Below are positions 7,713 through 15,699 of a stretch of 64,000 nucleotides of DNA, piece after piece (the first letter of the stretch is position 1; each line of letters begins with the position of its first letter). The notes beneath the pieces are model-generated. The model saw only the letters and a program-made list of their open reading frames with translations, did not search any database and was not told where the DNA came from. The DNA lies in the NCBI GenBank assembly GCA_021890795.1, contig JAKKUO010000001.1:1-64000 (forward strand), given 5' to 3'. Origin of the DNA: Bacillota bacterium (GTDB lineage: Bacteria; Bacillota; Sulfobacillia; Symbiobacteriales; ZC4RG38). The position numbers were made by a program, and so were the translations under genes.

Positions 7713-8490
7713 GTACGACATGGAGGCGATGACCGGCGAGGAGGCCCAGGCCCGGCTGCGGGAGACCGGGATTGCCCTCCTGCCCCTGGGCGCGGTGGAG
7801 ATCCACGGGCCGCATCTCCCCCTGGGGACCGACAACTACATCGCCCGGGCTATGGCCCGAAAGGTGGCGGAGCGGGTCGACGCCGTGGTGCTGCCGACCC
7901 TCGCCTACGGGCAGGTCTGGTCCCTCTACGGCTTTCCGGGCACCCTTTCGGTGGACGACCGGGCCCTGGCGGGGGTGCTGGTCGGCATCGGCCGGAGCCT
8001 GAGGGACCTGGGGGTCCCGATCTTCGCCATCGTGAACGCGCACTTGGGAAATGTCGCCGCGATGAGGGAGGCCGCCCGGGTGCTGGAGTCCGAGGGTGGG
8101 CCTCTCACCTTCTACTTCACCCACCCGGCCCTGGGGGAGGCGGCGGAGCGGGTGCGGGAGTCGCCCCGGTTCCACGGCAGCCTCTTCCACGCCTGCGAGC
8201 TGGAGACCTCGATGATGCTCTACCTGGCGCCGGAGCACGTGGAGATGTCCCGGGCGGTCCGGGAGATCCCCCAGGTGCCGCCGGACTTTGACTTCCGGCC
8301 GGTGCGGTGGCGGGAACTCACCCGTACCGGGGTGATGGGAGACCCCACCCTGGCGACCCCGGAGAAGGGCCGGGTGCTGGTGGAGGCCAGCGTGGACCGG
8401 ATGGTGGCGATCCTCGCCGAGGCCCGCCGGCGGGTGCGGGCCGGGGGCGGCGCCGGGGAAGGGGCAGACGCAGTAGAGAAGAAAGGATGA
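7603..8490 (+). CDS. Creatininase-family amidohydrolase
   Basis: A protein of the creatininase fold, a family of metal-dependent amidohydrolases. The metal and catalytic motifs are LPLGAVEIHGPHLPLGTDN (Glu, His, Asp), IVNAHLGN (a variant of the usual NGHGGN) and HACELETSMML (Glu). Family similarity begins only at about YDMEAMTGEEAQ. The preceding 38 residues are a Gly/Ala/Arg low-complexity stretch made by the repeat spacer. GTG 7603 follows the previous stop by 4 bp. ATG 7720 would give a normal family N-terminus but has no visible ribosome binding site. The substrate is unknown; it is placed between a lactonase-like enzyme and a SIS protein in one operon. Confidence 0.8.
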   Translation: MAGVGDGMAGGRDRGAAGREGLAAGRTGGAAGRCRDPYDMEAMTGEEAQARLRETGIALLPLGAVEIHGPHLPLGTDNYIARAMARKVAERVDAVVLPTLAYGQVWSLYGFPGTLSVDDRALAGVLVGIGRSLRDLGVPIFAIVNAHLGNVAAMREAARVLESEGGPLTFYFTHPALGEAAERVRESPRFHGSLFHACELETSMMLYLAPEHVEMSRAVREIPQVPPDFDFRPVRWRELTRTGVMGDPTLATPEKGRVLVEASVDRMVAILAEARRRVRAGGGAGEGADAVEKKG

Positions 8491-8517
8491 GGGCGACACG
8501 GAAAGGGGAGGCAGCCG

Positions 8518-9252
8518 ATGATCACCGCCTACTTCGACGCGATCCGGAAGCTCCTCGAGGCCGTGGAGCGGGACGAGGCGCAGGCCATGGAGGCCGCAGC
8601 CCAGGCCGTAGCCCGGTGCGTGACCGCCGGCGGCGTGGTCCACGCCTTCGGCTGCGGCCACTCCCACATGCTCTGCGAGGAGATCTTCTACCGGGCCGGG
8701 GGGCTGGCGTGCATCCACCCGATCTTTGACACGGGCCTGATGCTCCACGAAGGGGCCCTCCGGTCCTCGGACCTGGAGCGGACGGTGGGGTACGGGACCG
8801 CCCTCATGAAGCGGGTGGAGATCCGGCCCGGGGAGGTGCTCTTTGTCTTCTCCACCTCCGGCCGCAACCCGGTGCCGGTGGAGGTGGCCCTGGCCGGGAA
8901 GGAGAAGGGGGCCACGGTGGTAGCCATCACCTCCCGGGCCTACTCCGGCAGCCAGCCTTCCCGGCACCCCAGCGGCAAGCGGCTGATGGACGTGGCAGAC
9001 ATCGTCATCGACAACCACGTGCCCCCCGGCGACGCGCTCCTCGCCCTGCCGGGGCTGCCCACCCCCTTCGCCCCCGGCTCCACGGTGGTGGGGGCGGCGA
9101 TTCTCAACGCCGTTCTCGCCCGGGCGGTGGAGCTGATGGCCGAGGCGGGGATGGAGCCGCCGGTCTTCTTCAGCGGCAACCTGGAGGGGACCGACGAGCA
9201 CAACGCCGCCCTGGCGGAGCGGTACCGGCCCCGGGTGCCGGCGCTGCGGTAG
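8518..9252 (+). CDS. SIS-domain sugar-phosphate binding protein (UPF0309-like)
   Basis: A 244-residue protein with one SIS domain, the fold that binds phosphorylated sugars in isomerases. Key features are HAFGCGHSHMLCEEIFYR near residue 45 and LFVFSTSGRNPVPVEVA near 110, the Ser/Thr-rich phosphate-binding loop. It resembles the UPF0309 family, whose members often sit beside phosphotriesterase-like genes and ascorbate-type PTS genes, matching this operon. Probable role: isomerisation or binding of the phosphorylated product. The ATG has AAAGGGGAGG upstream. Its last codons form the start of the 49-bp tandem repeat. Confidence 0.83.
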   Translation: MITAYFDAIRKLLEAVERDEAQAMEAAAQAVARCVTAGGVVHAFGCGHSHMLCEEIFYRAGGLACIHPIFDTGLMLHEGALRSSDLERTVGYGTALMKRVEIRPGEVLFVFSTSGRNPVPVEVALAGKEKGATVVAITSRAYSGSQPSRHPSGKRLMDVADIVIDNHVPPGDALLALPGLPTPFAPGSTVVGAAILNAVLARAVELMAEAGMEPPVFFSGNLEGTDEHNAALAERYRPRVPALR

Positions 9253-9361
9253 GGGCAGGCCCCGGGCGGCAGCCGGCTGCTGGGCGCCGGTGCTGCGGTT
9301 GGGATGGGTCCCTGGGCGGCAATCGGCGCCGGGCGCCGGCGCTGCGGTGGGGTCGGGTCCT
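9237..9361 (+). repeat. 49-bp tandem repeat, about 2.5 copies
   Basis: Units begin GCCGGCGCTGCGGT at 9237, GCCGGTGCTGCGGT at 9286 and GCCGGCGCTGCGGT at 9335, so the period is exactly 49 bp and the copies are imperfect. The first unit includes the last codons and stop of the SIS gene. The array looks like a duplicated gene end plus spacer. Confidence 0.8.
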
Positions 9362-9372
9362 TTGCATGGGAA

Positions 9373-9410
9373 GAGGGAGGGCGGACCGGGGTCGGCCGCC
9401 CTCCCTCGTC
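9373..9410 (+). terminator. Bidirectional terminator hairpin closing the PTS operon
   Basis: Perfect 12-bp stem: GAGGGAGGGCGG (9373-9384) with CCGCCCTCCCTC (9396-9407), 11-base loop, then GTCTT. It lies between convergent genes, so it can serve both the PTS operon on the plus strand and the 10308-9430 gene on the minus strand. Confidence 0.75.
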
Positions 9411-9429
9411 TTGCCGGGCGCAGGACGCC

Positions 9430-10308
9430 TCAGACTTCCACCACCTGTCCGAAGACCTCCGGAAAGGCCGACTGCAGGTCCAAGACCAGGGGATAGATGG
9501 AGAGGAAGTCACCGATATCCCGGATACGGTTCCAGTACCGGTCGAGTGCCGCATGGGCCGCCTCCGGGGAGCCGCCACGCCCCGTCAAGATGCGTGCCAA
9601 CTCGTCGAGCACCGGCAACTGTCCCCGCTCGGCGAAAAACGTCCCCAGTCCTTCTGCCTTGCTCCGCTCCAGGCAAGCCCGGGCCGAATCCAGGATGGCG
9701 AAGATGTCGACTGACTCGTGCCATGCGGGGTCTCCCTGGCCGTCCGCGGGGAGCAGCAGGGCCTGAATCCCCTCGAACACCCCCAGCCGCAGGAGAGAGT
9801 AGGCCCGAATCAGGGGATGACGTGCGAGTTCGTCCAGGATGTCGTTGGGGTGGGCTTCCCGGGGATCCCCCAGCGGTACGCTCCGGTCCCTGGGCCGGCC
9901 GGGAACAAGACCACCCGCCAGGTCGGCTGCGTAGGTGAAAAGCCGGTGTGCCGTCTGCTTCTCCCCGGCCAGTGCCGCCATGACGGCGCCCATGTGGGTG
10001 ACGGGGCTCAAACCGGGCGCCAGGCGAGGCTGCAGGCGGGGCAGGATCCACTCCACGTAGTGGAGCGCAGATTCCGCCCCGCTGCGGAAGGCATCCGCAG
10101 CGGCTGACCGGTCCCCCTCCCAGTGCAGGGCCTGGCCGACGCGCCAGTAGTACTCGACCATGGCCCCTGTGCGCTCGTTCGGATCCCCATCTGTTCGAGC
10201 GAGAACCGCCTCCCGCCATTGCTCCTGCCGCTGCCGGGTCCGCTCCAGGTTCAAGGCCAACTGCGCGGCCCCGCCTCTGTACGCCCTGGGAGTCTGCGTC
10301 CCTGCCAT
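9430..10308 (-). CDS. Hypothetical helical-repeat-like protein
   Basis: A 292-residue protein that I do not recognise. It is predicted to be almost wholly alpha-helical, with TPR-like stretches (YYWRVGQALHWEGDRSAAAD near residue 55 and LARHPLIRAYSLLRLG near 160). No signal peptide and no catalytic motif. ATG start with GGAAGGGAG upstream. It begins 26 bp after the stop of the secreted protein gene at 11215, so the two are one transcript from the promoter at 11255-11284. It could be a cytoplasmic partner or immunity-like protein for the secreted product, but this is a guess from pairing alone. Confidence 0.6.
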   Translation of the reverse strand: MAGTQTPRAYRGGAAQLALNLERTRQRQEQWREAVLARTDGDPNERTGAMVEYYWRVGQALHWEGDRSAAADAFRSGAESALHYVEWILPRLQPRLAPGLSPVTHMGAVMAALAGEKQTAHRLFTYAADLAGGLVPGRPRDRSVPLGDPREAHPNDILDELARHPLIRAYSLLRLGVFEGIQALLLPADGQGDPAWHESVDIFAILDSARACLERSKAEGLGTFFAERGQLPVLDELARILTGRGGSPEAAHAALDRYWNRIRDIGDFLSIYPLVLDLQSAFPEVFGQVVEV

Positions 10309-10333
10309 CTCCAGCTCCCTTCCAGGTCTTCAC

Positions 10334-11215
10334 TCAAGGCGTATACTTCGACCAGACCAACCGAATCGGCACCTCGCGGCCGCCGAGTTGCATGATGGCA
10401 GTCGCTGTGCCGTCCTCCGTGAATAGTTCGGCCACTTCTCCTGTCAACGGAGCATCTAGTTCTAGGATGTCGGCAACGCCGTCGCCGTCCCGGTCGGCGG
10501 TGACCTCTCCGGGGTCGAGGGGGTGGCCGAGGGTCTCCAGCGCCTCGGTGGCCTTGCGCCAGGCATTGACGAGATGCTGGGCGCCGGACATGGCGTTGCC
10601 CTTCTCCAGCTGCCTGAGAGCCTGGTCGAAGGCGTGTTCGGCCTGCCGCACGGCGTTGCGGGCCGCTTGCCACTGGCTCGGGGGCACATCCAGGCCGTCG
10701 GGAGGCTCGTCGGGCACCTCACCGTCCCGGGCCCCCATCAGCGAGCGGGCATCGGTCAGGGCTGCCTCGGCTGCCTGCCGGAGGGCCAGGAGGAGATCGG
10801 TGAGGGCGGTGAGGGCAGCCGGGTCGGTCAGATTGCCGGACGTCCAGGCCGCGCTGATGGCCTGGGCGGTCTGGGCCATCTCCTCCAGAGTCTCCTGCTC
10901 GGTGATACGGGCCGGATCGTAGAACGCAGTCTCCAGGGCCGCCCGGAGACTGGGCAGGTGGTCGGCCCAGTTGCCCCGACCGCGGTCGCCCTCGGGGAGC
11001 TCCTCCAGGCCGTCGAGGGCTGCAGCCAGGTAGGCCTGAGCGTTCTGGGCATAGGACTCGGTGGCTGCCCGGGCCACCGCGGCCCGCAGTTGGTCGTCTC
11101 GCCCGCGGGTTACGTCGGCGGCCAGGGCGAGGGAAGGCAGCAGGCAGGTCGAGACCAGGGCCCAGGCCAGCAGAAGGGACAGAACCCGCCGGAGAGCGGC
11201 TCGCCTTCGTCGCAT
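10334..11215 (-). CDS. Secreted protein with a Ca-binding-like D-x-D-x-D loop, unknown function
   Basis: A 293-residue exported protein. The N-terminus MRRRRAALRRVL followed by a hydrophobic core and ALAAD is a clear signal peptide cut near residue 32. The middle is long amphipathic helices (residues 40-220). Near the C-terminus ADRDGDGVADILELD is an EF-hand/thrombospondin-type-3-like calcium loop. The ATG at 11215 lies 7 bases after AAAGGAGG. A longer frame from TTG 11236 would put that site inside the coding region, so it is not used. It is first gene of a two-gene operon. No enzyme family is recognised. Confidence 0.7.
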   Translation of the reverse strand: MRRRRAALRRVLSLLLAWALVSTCLLPSLALAADVTRGRDDQLRAAVARAATESYAQNAQAYLAAALDGLEELPEGDRGRGNWADHLPSLRAALETAFYDPARITEQETLEEMAQTAQAISAAWTSGNLTDPAALTALTDLLLALRQAAEAALTDARSLMGARDGEVPDEPPDGLDVPPSQWQAARNAVRQAEHAFDQALRQLEKGNAMSGAQHLVNAWRKATEALETLGHPLDPGEVTADRDGDGVADILELDAPLTGEVAELFTEDGTATAIMQLGGREVPIRLVWSKYTP

Positions 11216-11254
11216 CACAGGGCCTCCTTTCGGCAAGATGGTTGTGATGGGAAT

Positions 11255-11284
11255 ATTCTACACTTGTAGCGTATGATGGGTCAA
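11255..11284 (-). promoter_or_regulatory. Sigma-A-type promoter for the secreted-protein operon
   Basis: On the minus strand TTGACC (11284-11279), 18-bp spacer, TAGAAT (11260-11255). It lies about 40 bp before the start codon at 11215. On the other strand TATGAT at 11272-11277 resembles a -10 box, but no matching -35 is seen. Confidence 0.7.
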
Positions 11285-11627
11285 TTCGCGTTCGTGTGTC
11301 TATTGCGACGTCTAGGAGGCGTCAAACGGTCGCGAGGGGCGCAGGCCGGTCCGACCTGCTCCGGGTGGCCTACCTGCCTCCGGAGGTAAGCCGCGATCCC
11401 ACCGGCCCTGGAAGTGGAACCGTCGGCGGCCTTTCGCCAAGCGTACGAGGCGCAAGCCCCCGCCCGTCCGGGTCGGGGGCTTCCCTTTGCTTTGAGAAGG
11501 ATCCGCAGGGGCTCTTGCGTATTCTCTTTTGACAGCAATCACTTACTTTTCGCTCTGGGCAGGTCTGGAGGAAACGGCCTGCTGCAACAGGGGCGGCCCG
11601 CAGGGCCGCTCGCGAGGGGGAAGAGCC
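11285..11627 (+). other. Non-coding leader region upstream of the acyl-CoA dehydrogenase gene
   Basis: Holds several potential stems: CCTCCGGAGG near 11387, GGCG/CGCC around 11429-11442 and a terminator-like hairpin at 11454-11482. No plausible gene is present. The arrangement of a folded leader followed by a hairpin ahead of an operon is compatible with an attenuator or riboswitch, but I could not match a known class. The sequence TCTTTTGACAGCAATC near 11524 has a -35-like TTGACA without a convincing -10. Confidence 0.4.
11454..11490 (+). terminator. Terminator-like hairpin in the leader
   Basis: AAGCCCCCG (11454-11462) pairs with CGGGGGCTT (11474-11482), followed by CCCTTTGC. No gene ends just upstream on either strand, which makes an attenuator role possible. 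Confidence 0.55.
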
Positions 11628-13226
11628 GTGCGGTACCAGTCCTACGCCTATGGCCAGAACCACTGGGAGCGGGACCCGGACCTGCGCCACGTGCTGGCCC
11701 ACTACTGGCCCGGTTACACCGAGCACGAAGAGGAGCTGTACCGGTTCGGCGCCCTGGCAGGGAAGGAGGTCTACGAGGTCGCCTACCACGTGGACCACGA
11801 GGCTCCGCCGGTGCTGGTCATGCACGACCTGGACGGAAATCGTGTCGACCGGGTGCGCCTGTCGCCGGCCCAGGCGGCCCTCCTCTGGGAGTTGGCGCCC
11901 ATGAACCGGCCGCCCTATGAGGGCGGCAGCTGGCACCACCACTACGCCCTGGGGTACCTGGTGGCCGACCCGGGGATCTACTGCATCCTCACCATCACCA
12001 ACCAGACGGCTTACATCATTCACAAGTACGCTCCGGCGTTTGCCGAGTGGAAGGAACGGCTCCTCCGGGGGGAGTTCTGGGGCGCCACCTGGATGACCGA
12101 GGTCCAGGGCGGCAGCGACCTGGGGGCCAACGCCCTCAAGGCCACTCCGAACGGGGGAGCCTGGCGCCTCGACGGCGAGAAGTACTTCTGCAGCGGCGCC
12201 GGGCTGACCGACGTGGCTGTCGTCACCGCCCGGCCCGAAGGGGCGCCCCCCGGGCCCAAGGGGCTGGCCCTGTTTCTCGTCCCCCGGCTGAGCCGGGCCG
12301 GCGGGCTCAACTACCACGTCCGCCGACTGAAGGACAAGAGCGCCACCCGAGCCGTGCCTTCGGGGGAGGTGGATTTCCGGGGCAGCGAGGCCTTCCTGGT
12401 GGGCGAGGCGGAGCAAGGGATCTATTACACCCTCGAGGTGCTGACGGTCTCCCGGCTGGCCAACGCCATCGCGGCCATGGGCATCGCCCGCAAGGCCCAC
12501 CTGGAGGTGCTGGAGCGGGTGCGGCGCCGGCGGGCCTTCGGCCGGGCGCTAGTCGATCACCCCCTCGTCCGCCGGGACCTCACGGACATGGCGGTCCGCC
12601 TCGCCGGCGGCCTGATGCTGGGCTTCCACGCGGCCGACCTCTTCGAGAAGGCGTGGGTCGAGCGGCCGCCCTACACCGCCCGCTACCAGTACGCCCGGTT
12701 CCTCTCCCACCTGGCCAAGAACCGCACCGCCGACCACGCCGCCGAGGTGACCCGCCTTGCCATGGAGCTTTTCGGCGGCCTCGGGTTCCTGGAGGAGTAT
12801 GCGGTGGCCCGCTGGCACCGGGAGGCCCTCATCACCCCCATCTGGGAGGGCCCCAGCAACATCCAGGCCCTGGACCTCTTGGAGGCGATGCAGAAGAAGC
12901 GGGCCCACGAGGCCTTCCTGGCGGAGTTCATCCCGGTGCTGGAGAAGGTCGGCACCCCCGAGGCCCGGACGGCCCGGGAGGTGATTGAGGCCACCCTCGT
13001 CCGGCTGGCGGGCAGCCGGCCGGAGGAGGCCCAGTGGTATGCCAAGGATGCCACGGCCCGGCTGGCCGACGCCGCCCAGGTAGGCCTCCTCTACCGGCTG
13101 GCGGAGGCCGCGGGCGAGCGCTATGCCCACCTGGCAGCCCTTTACGCCCGGAGGTTCCTCCTGGGGGAGGAGTACCCGGCCTGGGCGCTGGAAAAGGCAG
13201 CGGTGTGGTCGGACGGTCAGGGTTGA
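11628..13226 (+). CDS. Acyl-CoA dehydrogenase family protein, AidB-like
   Basis: A flavoenzyme of about 532 residues that oxidises acyl-CoA esters (alpha-beta desaturation) using FAD. The family motifs are TWMTEVQGGSDLGANAL (FAD/substrate loop), EKYFCSGAGLTDVAVV, GIARKAHLEVLERVRRRRAFG and the C-terminal HREALITPIWEGPSNIQALD, which is typical of the AidB-like branch. The start is GTG 11628 with GAGGGGGAAG upstream; the frame is open from TTG 11529, but those residues are not conserved. It is followed after 15 bp by an acyl-CoA ligase, so the pair would activate and oxidise a carboxylic acid. Confidence 0.88.
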   Translation: MRYQSYAYGQNHWERDPDLRHVLAHYWPGYTEHEEELYRFGALAGKEVYEVAYHVDHEAPPVLVMHDLDGNRVDRVRLSPAQAALLWELAPMNRPPYEGGSWHHHYALGYLVADPGIYCILTITNQTAYIIHKYAPAFAEWKERLLRGEFWGATWMTEVQGGSDLGANALKATPNGGAWRLDGEKYFCSGAGLTDVAVVTARPEGAPPGPKGLALFLVPRLSRAGGLNYHVRRLKDKSATRAVPSGEVDFRGSEAFLVGEAEQGIYYTLEVLTVSRLANAIAAMGIARKAHLEVLERVRRRRAFGRALVDHPLVRRDLTDMAVRLAGGLMLGFHAADLFEKAWVERPPYTARYQYARFLSHLAKNRTADHAAEVTRLAMELFGGLGFLEEYAVARWHREALITPIWEGPSNIQALDLLEAMQKKRAHEAFLAEFIPVLEKVGTPEARTAREVIEATLVRLAGSRPEEAQWYAKDATARLADAAQVGLLYRLAEAAGERYAHLAALYARRFLLGEEYPAWALEKAAVWSDGQG

Positions 13227-13241
13227 GAGGGGGAGGGTCCC

Positions 13242-14861
13242 ATGCGGGAGCTGGTCGTCCATGAGGTGCTGCAGAACGGGCTGCACCACGGGCCGCGGGC
13301 GGAGATCGTCTACGGCGGGCGGCGGCTGACCTACGAGGAGTTGTACGGGCGGGTGCTGCGGCTGGCCCAGAGCCTGAAGAAGCAGGGGGTGGACCGGGGC
13401 ACGGTCCTGGGTGTGATGGACGTCAACAGCCACCGGTACCTGGAACTGCACTACGCCTCCTCCATGCTGGGGGCGGTGCTCCACACCGTCAACTTCCGCC
13501 TGCCCCCCGGCGACCTCCTCTACTGCCTCCGGCATGCAGGCGTGGAGTGGATGTTCGTCTGGGAGGGGTTCCGGGAGTCTGTGAGCCGGGTGCGGCCCCT
13601 TTTCCGGAACTGGGTCTGGCTGACGGAGGGCGACGGTTCCCCCGAGCCGGGCACGCCCACCCACGAGGAACTGGTCTCGGAAGGGCGGGCGGAGGTCCCA
13701 GAGGAGGCGGCCCGGGTCCGGGAGACCGATCCCTACTCCATCTTCTACACCACCGGCACCACCGGCCGGCCCAAGGGGGTGCTCTACCGGCACCGGGACA
13801 TGCTCCTGGCGTCCCTGGGGATCCTCCACCACCTGGCCCTCCATCCCACCGGGGCGGCCGCGGGCAGCCGGGACGTCTACATGCCCTGCATTCCCTTCTT
13901 CCACATCCACGGCTGGGGCACCGCCCTCTTCGTGCCCTACCTGGGGGCCAAGCTGGTGCTGCCGGGACGGGCGACCCCCGCCGAACAGCTGCGGCTGATC
14001 CTCGAGGAAGGGGTCACCTGGTCCAACATGGTGCCGACCCAGCTTCAGCTGCTCCTCGACGCCGCCGACCAGGCGGGGGTGGGGGAACTGAAGGGGTACA
14101 AGGTCCTCACCGGCGGCAGCCCGGTGCCCTCGGGACTTGCCCGCCGGGCCCGGGAGCGGGGCATCGCCTACAGCGTGATCTACGGCGGCTCCGACCAGCT
14201 GGCGGCGGCGATCTCCGTCGTCCCCCGGGGCGTGGCGCCGGGCAGCGACGAGGCCTGGGAGGCCCTGCGGACCAAGATGCTGCCCCTGGCCATGGTCGAG
14301 GTCCGGCTGGCGGACGAGGAGGGCAACCCCGTGCCCGCGGACGGGAAGAGCATCGGGGAAGTCTGGGTCCGCTCGCCCTGGCTCCCCGACGGCTACTACC
14401 AGGACCCGGAGGGGAGCCGCGGGGTCTACCTCGATGGCTGGTTCCGGAGCGGCGACCTGGGGGTGATGCACCCCGACGGGACCCTGTACGTGGTCGACCG
14501 GCGAAAGGACGCGGTCAAGAGCGGCGGCGAATGGATCCCCACCGGCGTTCTGGAGGCGGTCCTCTCCGAGCACCCGGCCGTGGCGGCGGTGGCCGTCATC
14601 GCCCGGCCCGACGAGCGCTGGGGCGAGCGGCCCCTGGCGGTGGTCCAGCCCCGGGGCGGCCTGGCCGGCGACGAGGCCCGGGCGCGGCTGGAAGCATCCC
14701 TGCGGGCCTATCTCGCGGCGGTGGTGGAGGAGGGGCGGCTGGCCCGGTTCTGGATCCCCGACGGGTTCGTCTTTGTCGCGGAGTTGCCCCTGACCAGCGC
14801 CGGGAAGATCAATAAGGTAGCGCTGCGACAGGAACTGGCCGCGCGGGAAGTGGGCACCTGA
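13242..14861 (+). CDS. AMP-forming acyl-CoA ligase
   Basis: A 539-residue adenylate-forming enzyme that makes acyl-CoA from a carboxylic acid, ATP and CoA. The AMP-binding P-loop-like motif is FYTTGTTGRPKGVLYRH near residue 170. GWFRSGDLGVMHPDG and VDRRKDAVKSGGEW are core motifs A8/A7, and the C-terminal catalytic lysine is in TSAGKINKVALRQEL. The length and VSRVRPLF/FFHIHGWG features suit medium- or long-chain fatty-acid ligases. ATG start with GAGAGGGGGAGGG upstream. It is in an operon with the dehydrogenase. Confidence 0.9.
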   Translation: MRELVVHEVLQNGLHHGPRAEIVYGGRRLTYEELYGRVLRLAQSLKKQGVDRGTVLGVMDVNSHRYLELHYASSMLGAVLHTVNFRLPPGDLLYCLRHAGVEWMFVWEGFRESVSRVRPLFRNWVWLTEGDGSPEPGTPTHEELVSEGRAEVPEEAARVRETDPYSIFYTTGTTGRPKGVLYRHRDMLLASLGILHHLALHPTGAAAGSRDVYMPCIPFFHIHGWGTALFVPYLGAKLVLPGRATPAEQLRLILEEGVTWSNMVPTQLQLLLDAADQAGVGELKGYKVLTGGSPVPSGLARRARERGIAYSVIYGGSDQLAAAISVVPRGVAPGSDEAWEALRTKMLPLAMVEVRLADEEGNPVPADGKSIGEVWVRSPWLPDGYYQDPEGSRGVYLDGWFRSGDLGVMHPDGTLYVVDRRKDAVKSGGEWIPTGVLEAVLSEHPAVAAVAVIARPDERWGERPLAVVQPRGGLAGDEARARLEASLRAYLAAVVEEGRLARFWIPDGFVFVAELPLTSAGKINKVALRQELAAREVGT

Positions 14862-14976
14862 GGTGAGCGCCTGAACAAGCCCTGTCCCGCACCGCCCGAC
14901 CGCTGCGACCCGATCCCCACCCTGCAGCGGCTGCCCACCCTTTCAGGTGAACAGTGCCGAATCGGAGGCTCCCGAC

Positions 14977-15471
14977 ATGACCGCGACGGACCACAACCTG
15001 AAGTCCAGCTACCGCGAAGCGCTCATTGAGCATCTCTTTGTGGGCGAACTGATGAAAGCCCTGTGGTTGCAGGGCAAGACGATGGAGGTCGCCAAGCCGC
15101 AGGTAGACGACAGCGGCTACGACCTCATCCTGGACTGCGGCGGCGTGACCCGGCATGTTCAGCTCAAGGCGTCCCACCGGGGCTCCCGAACCCAGCACGT
15201 CCTCGTCAACTTGAAATTGAGCCAGAAGCCCAGCGGCTGCGTGGTCTGGGTTCACTTCGATGACGGGACGATGGAACTTGGTCCCCTCTACTGGTTTGGT
15301 TCCGAGCCCGGAAAGCCGCTGCCCGACATCACCGGGATGAAGGTGGCCACCCACCAGAGGCGCAACGCCGAAGGCATCAAGCCGGAGCGGCCGAACATCC
15401 GCATCGTGCCGAAGTCGAAGTTCGAGGAAGTGAAGTCGATTCCCGAGCTGCTCACCAAACTCTTCGGGTAA
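14977..15471 (+). CDS. Small PD-(D/E)XK nuclease-fold protein, unknown role
   Basis: A 164-residue protein with the signature of the restriction-endonuclease-like fold: an N-terminal helix with Glu (REALIEHLFVGEL), then DDSGYDLILD and a beta strand carrying VQLKAS, which together form the E...D...(Q/E)xK arrangement. No DNA-binding domain is visible. The chosen ATG 14977 has GGAGG eight bases upstream; a GTG at 14947 is possible. It is not obviously linked to the acyl-CoA genes on either side and is closed by a strong hairpin, so it is probably an independent unit, perhaps from a defence or mobile locus. Confidence 0.6.
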   Translation: MTATDHNLKSSYREALIEHLFVGELMKALWLQGKTMEVAKPQVDDSGYDLILDCGGVTRHVQLKASHRGSRTQHVLVNLKLSQKPSGCVVWVHFDDGTMELGPLYWFGSEPGKPLPDITGMKVATHQRRNAEGIKPERPNIRIVPKSKFEEVKSIPELLTKLFG

Positions 15472-15579
15472 GATCTGCACACCGCCTGCGCGCCGGGCGG
15501 GGCTTCACGGGGGCTTTCCTGGGGGCCTTCCTGGTGAGCCTTCCGGCCCGGGCTGCTAGCGCCGATGTGGTAGCCCAAG

Positions 15580-15627
15580 GCGTGCGGCCTGCGGACGGCT
15601 GCCGTGGCCGGTCCGCAGGCCGCACGC
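15580..15627 (+). terminator. Strong hairpin after the nuclease-fold gene
   Basis: Perfect 17-bp inverted repeat: GCGTGCGGCCTGCGGAC (15580-15596) with 15611-15627, 14-base loop, then GCTCCTTCTC. Intrinsic terminator, although the T-tract is weak. Confidence 0.7.
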
Positions 15628-15660
15628 GCTCCTTCTCAAGAAGAGACCTCTTTTGCACAC

Positions 15661-15689
15661 TTGACGTGGATGTTCGTAGAGTCTACCTT
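15661..15689 (+). promoter_or_regulatory. Promoter for the acyl-CoA ligase/hydratase operon
   Basis: TTGACG (15661-15666), 17-bp spacer, TACCTT (15684-15689). The downstream leader 15719-15868 is about 150 nt, GC-rich and has no recognised element. The start codon used is GTG 15869. Confidence 0.6.
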
Positions 15690-15699
15690 ATTTGAAAAG

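Noticed and set aside
11410-11445. T-box-like phrase GAAGTGGAACCGTCGG followed by a terminator hairpin
   Set aside because: The T-box core AGGGUGGNACCGCG is not complete, and there is no stem I with AGUA or specifier loop in the ~150 nt upstream. The downstream genes are not amino-acid genes.
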